Source: Oegoconia quadripuncta (lineage: Eukaryota; Arthropoda; Insecta; Lepidoptera; Autostichidae). Taken from it: a DNA stretch of 64,000 bases. The translations under genes were made by a program, and so were the position numbers. The stretch is taken from positions 18,676,151-18,740,150 of the forward strand of contig OX438755.1 in assembly GCA_949316235.1 (NCBI GenBank), given 5' to 3'. This document shows positions 60,694-64,000 of this stretch, in pieces. Each line of letters opens with the position of its first letter. The first letter of the stretch is position 1. The notes under the pieces were generated by a model. That model searched no databases, was not told where the DNA came from, and was given only the letters and a program-made list of their open reading frames with translations.

Positions 60694-61058
60694 TTAGGAG
60701 AAGGCAAAGGGATCTAGCCCATAACAGCCATGTCTTATTTCACTTATTTCTTCAGTTTGTAAGTCAGTCTCAGTCAAAACAAGTAATTCGTCGTATACTT
60801 GGCGTATACAGAGTCTAGTCACGGTCAGGTCATTCTTCAGTAAAGTGGCAGAATGCTTTACAAAAGATTTTGGCGGCTTCTTGTGGGAACCCGAAAGCTC
60901 CGTTACGCACTTTAATTTACACTTCCCTTCACTTGTACACTATCACTAACGTTTGCTGCACAATATTCTGCCATTATTAAGCTTCAAAAGTTAGAATGCA
61001 CAAATTATAAGACTTATAAAGAAAAATGCTACTTCACTCGCCGAGTTCCCGCCAAAAA
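60694..61058 (-). pseudogene. E2F-linked gene relic, copy 2
   Basis: Minus strand. E2F-like TTTTTGGCGGGAACTCGG (61058-61041), then ATG at 60974 in AATAATGG: MAEYCAANVSD. A single missing base shifts the frame. It then reads SEGKCKLKCVTELSGSHK, KPPKSFVKHSATLLKND, LTVTRLCIRQVYDELLVL, TETDLQTEEISEIRHGC and YGLDPFAFS to TAA (60694). The ancestral product would be about 93 residues: basic, Cys- and Lys-rich at the N-terminal half, acidic and helical at the C-terminal half. Copy 1 is at 13.3 kb. Family not recognised. The single frameshift could be a sequence error, so this copy may be less dead than it looks. Confidence 0.5.
61041..61058 (-). promoter_or_regulatory. E2F-like site upstream of gene relic copy 2
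   Basis: TTTTTGGCGGGAACTCGG on the minus strand, 67 bp before the ATG. It is the same motif and similar distance as at 13333-13349. Confidence 0.45.
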
Positions 61059-61676
61059 GCCCTATTTCAGTTCATATATTTTCACCTATTATTTTTAAGT
61101 TTGAATGAGTGTATAATTTGATAACCTCTCAAACTTTTGAAACGTTCTTGCTCGAATTTCAATTGTTCGAAAACGGTAATAAGAAATTTCAATTGCCAGA
61201 GTGATTATTTCATATAACTTTTTTTCTCATAAACTTATTTTATATATATTACACATACTAGAAAAACGGTTAACCGATTATCAGAACGACTTCTTGATGA
61301 TTGACAGATGTTTTACTTACCATAATTTAAATTACTAGAACTACTTTACGTCGAAGTTACTTTTTCTAGACAATTTTTGACTTGACTATGCCACATAATT
61401 TTTTATGTTATATTATGTGGCACATAAGTAGTTAGTTAGTTTTGCGTTTTTATAATATTGTTAATAATAGTCTAAAAACTAAAACGTCTGGCAATAGATG
61501 CTTTGGCTAAACATTCGGTTGCACTTTAAAACATATATAAATTTAAAAAAACAACATTTGAATATCGTACATTCGAACTTCCGTAAAATGCATTGTCGGT
61601 TAAATGAAACATATAGAAAACAAAAATATGGGAAACGTTTTTGAACAATTAAAAGTCAAAAAAAAAAATCGCATTC
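61059..61676. other. No gene seen; one hairpin
   Basis: TGCCACATAAT and ATTATGTGGCA form an 11-bp stem at about 61389-61424. The rest is unassigned. Confidence 0.5.
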
Positions 61677-61919
61677 GTGATAGTTAACCGTGTCCCATTT
61701 AAATTTGGTGATGATCTGATTATGAAAGAAGATGAGAAAGAAATCTTTCTCAAGTCGCGTGCTTGGCTAGTGTCACACCGAAATAAGGCAGTCGACAATG
61801 TCAGTCCAAAACCGTTTAAAAAAGTAACTTACTTGCGACGATGCCTAAACGATATAGGTTTGAGAACGCTAAAAGCACGGTCGAAGCTTAAAAGCCTGTC
61901 TGTCTGTGTTAAGCTCTAG
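61677..61919 (+). other. Unassigned 80-codon frame
   Basis: Starts on GTG and reads VPFKFGDDLIMKEDEKEIFL, SHRNKAVDNVSPKPFKKV and LRRCLNDIGLRTLKARSK. Composition is protein-like (charged, few low-complexity runs) but there is no ATG before codon 16 and no family that I recognise. It may be an exon or an element fragment. Confidence 0.2.
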
Positions 61920-62049
61920 GCTTTCTGGTTGAGGCCCCTTTATGGCTTACTGCGTTGTCTTGTTTGTAAGAAGGAGCCTTATAAACGATGTTTTTTAAAT
62001 GTTTGCTACATTGACGTGATCTAACTGGGACTTTTTTCTTACACGACTA

Positions 62050-62335
62050 GCTTTCTGCCAGCGGCTTCTCTTGTATGGAATAACTTTATCGCATATATGT
62101 TTAATTACGTTATCCCGCAGGAATTACTCACTTTATCGGGTTAAAAATTATCCTATGTTTTAAGCCAGGGTATGTTCCATCTATATACCAAATTTCATCC
62201 AAATCTGTTCATCCGTTTCACAATGATTGAGCAACAAATAAACAAACAAAGAAACATCCTAACTTTCGTATTTATAATATTACTAGCGTTTCACCCGCGG
62301 CTTCGCCTGCGTGGAATTAATTTATCGCGGATAAA
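62050..62335 (+). repeat. Repeat C copy plus the start of a second
   Basis: CTAGCTTTCTGCCAGCGGC, AATTACTCACTTTATCGGG, TTTCATCCAAATCTGTTC and TTTATAATATTACTAGCG. The next copy begins at once with TTTCACCCGCGGCTTCGCC and soon fades. Confidence 0.7.
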
Positions 62336-62574
62336 AAATATGCCCTAACCAAACCTAGTGAGTCATTCCCCCCTCCAAACTCCTCCCGTTGTAACTCTTA
62401 TAACCAGTATCAACCTTACTGATTAATTTATGGAACCGAATGTACTAATTTTGTACTAAGACTGGGAATTGAACCAGGCTAGTAAACCTTATTATGTATC
62501 TGCATCCGTATTTTGCACAACCTGCCAGTTCTTATAAAGTTGTAGTCCTACACCCAAAGTTTGCCTGGAAAAGA
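62336..62574. other. No gene seen
   Basis: Unassigned. ATATGCCCTAACCAAACCTAGTG at 62340 may be a SINE-A scrap. Confidence 0.45.
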
Positions 62575-62685
62575 TCACTTTTCGTGATAAGGCCGCCTAA
62601 TTGTACTCTTTTCTGTAATGTGTTTTGTAAAATGTATATTCTCCTTTTGTGCAATAAAATGTATTTGTATTGTATTGTGTTTTGT
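62575..62685 (+). repeat. Repeat E end
   Basis: GATAAGGCCGCCTAATTG, TGTTTTGTAAAATGTATATT and TTGTGCAATAAAATGTATTTG. Confidence 0.6.
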
Positions 62686-63234
62686 ACGAGCATACCTACA
62701 ACTTTTTAATAAAAACATTAATCGGCTTCAGCTATTACAAATTAGAAAATAATGTGTTCACTGTCATAATTATGATTATTTCTAGCGTATGAAAAAATAT
62801 CATCCGAAGTAGGCGTCAACATTGAAACTGAAAATACATTAAAATCGTTCTAAACATTGACGCCGACTACCCTAAATTCCCGTCACCGACACCCGAAAAC
62901 CGACTAGGCTTTCTTCGAAACGCATTGTCAAGACAGATGACTCAAACTAAGTGAACAGAATAATATTCTAAACACTTGCGAAGATTGCTTAACAACTGTA
63001 TCCTTCCGTTTGACAAAATATTTTTTTCCCCAAAAAACTTATCGCACTAGTTTCATTTCCCAAAACAATCTTTAGCAAATTTATATTTCGCATTTTAATC
63101 ACTTGGTCAAATATTAATTTGGCAACTTTTTACTCGCTCAAGTTTTATTAAGTCAAATATAGAAAATGCTTTATTTTGTAAAAAATTGTATTCGAAAAAT
63201 GAGTTCGTTCAAATTTTATAGGTTAAGTAGGCTA
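62686..63234. other. No gene seen
   Basis: Unassigned AT-rich sequence. Confidence 0.5.
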
Positions 63235-63400
63235 GATTAGAACTGCTAGAAAAGTGGGTTAGGTTAGAACTGTGACCCCAACGGAGCGCGAGCCGAGCGA
63301 GCGAAGCGAGCGTCACCGCCGCAGCGGCCGGCGAAGCGCCGGAATTGATTTTTATAATAACAATATAATTATTATAGAAGTTATTACCCGTAAAATATTT
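63235..63400. repeat. GC-rich island of short GCGAGCGAAG-type repeats
   Basis: CGGAGCGCGAGCCGAGCGAG, CGAAGCGAGCG and CCGGCGAAGCGCCGG stand out in AT-rich DNA. The last is a perfect small hairpin. It is followed by TTATAATAACAATATAATTATTATAG, a loose palindrome. It may be one end of a Helitron-like or other element. Not proven. Confidence 0.4.
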
Positions 63401-63469
63401 GTCCGAGGTGAAACAAACATCCACGCAGCAGTATATTTTCAAAATTGGATGTTAAACTTGAAATACATA

Positions 63470-63680
63470 TTATGCCAAACCATATTTGACTACATAATAC
63501 TTGGTAAAATGAAACATTGCCATGTAATTATTTGTTAAACAATAAATTGCCGAAAATAGTATTTCTAACTGTAAAATTGCGAAAAGTTGTTTTGCCAAAT
63601 GTTTTTTTGCCAAATGAAAATTTGGTAAACATACTTTGGCATGTAATACTTTGGGAAACGTATTTTGCCCAAAAAATTAG
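63470..63680. repeat. Degenerate TTTGCCAAA-type internal repetition
   Basis: ATGCCAAACCATATTTG, TTTTGCCAAATG, TTTTGCCAAATGAAAATTTGG and TTTGGCATGTAATACTTTGG repeat in both orientations. Family unknown. The remaining sequence to 64000 has no feature that I can support. Confidence 0.4.
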
Positions 63681-64000
63681 TAATCCCTTTACAACATACT
63701 TTTGTATTTTTTCTCAATTAATAGCATAATATTATCGTTCTGCCTACCCTATGACAAAACGTGTACACGCCACTGACGTTATGTATGTATATACTTGTCT
63801 TTAACTCACCAGTTCGCGAAACTCACCAGCTGTTTTGTATTCAGCAGATGATTTTGTTTACTAAATGTCGGGTAATTACACCCAGTGTTGTGGAGTTTGG
63901 AACCGAAATAGCTACCAGAATATATAATATATATAATAGTTACCAGAATTCCTAATGAAAGGAATGATTATTTATTAAATTTACCTTTACACTACGGGTG

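Overview
This window looks like nuclear DNA from a moth or butterfly (Lepidoptera). It is AT-rich, it has no operons or bacterial signals, and it is packed with short interspersed elements, 5'-truncated non-LTR retrotransposon tails, mariner/Tc1/hAT-type elements and microsatellites of the kinds I associate with lepidopteran genomes. The order-level assignment is inference from recognised repeat styles and not from a search. Family names used here are local labels. SINE-A to SINE-E are tRNA-headed or tail-defined short elements; nLTR-1 to nLTR-5 are five kinds of reverse-transcriptase C-terminal remnant; repeats A, C, E, F and G are dispersed sequences without a recognised coding part.

I see no intact host protein gene. 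Three gene relics stand out. (1) A minus-strand, three-exon reading frame at 15.07-16.84 kb has canonical splice sites, phase-0 introns and an acidic in-frame repeat, but carries two in-frame TAA codons. (2) The same short coding sequence occurs twice, at 13.3 kb (+) and 60.7-61.1 kb (-). In both copies the same upstream stretch is present and contains an E2F-like TTTTGGCGGGAA site. (3) A nearly full-length mariner lies at 36.55-37.82 kb, with TA target duplication, inverted termini and a DD34D transposase broken by two stops and a frameshift.

Layout: 0-13 kb holds SINEs, nLTR-2 and nLTR-3 remnants and repeat A copies. 13-18 kb holds the first E2F-linked relic, a Tc1-type element, the three-exon gene relic and a 413-bp TG microsatellite. 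18-28 kb holds a 211-bp tandem repeat split by a retrotransposon, a hAT element inside a SINE, and other terminal-inverted-repeat elements. 28-36 kb holds nested SINEs and nLTRs. 36-38 kb holds mariner. 38-42 kb holds SINE-in-repeat and a three-layer nest (SINE in MITE in retrotransposon). 42-49 kb holds a chimeric SINE, an 857-bp long-armed inverted-repeat element and nLTR-4/5. 49-58 kb holds SINE-A copies and MITEs whose ends match the mariner. 58-64 kb holds a TATTG array, the second E2F-linked relic and retrotransposon tails.

The order of events can be read in many places because insertions sit inside other repeats with target-site duplications. Nothing here resembles a defence system, gene cluster or operon. 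The most worthwhile leads are the three-exon relic, the E2F-linked pair, the shared chimeric junction at 8.4 and 44.1 kb, and the mariner/MITE relationship.
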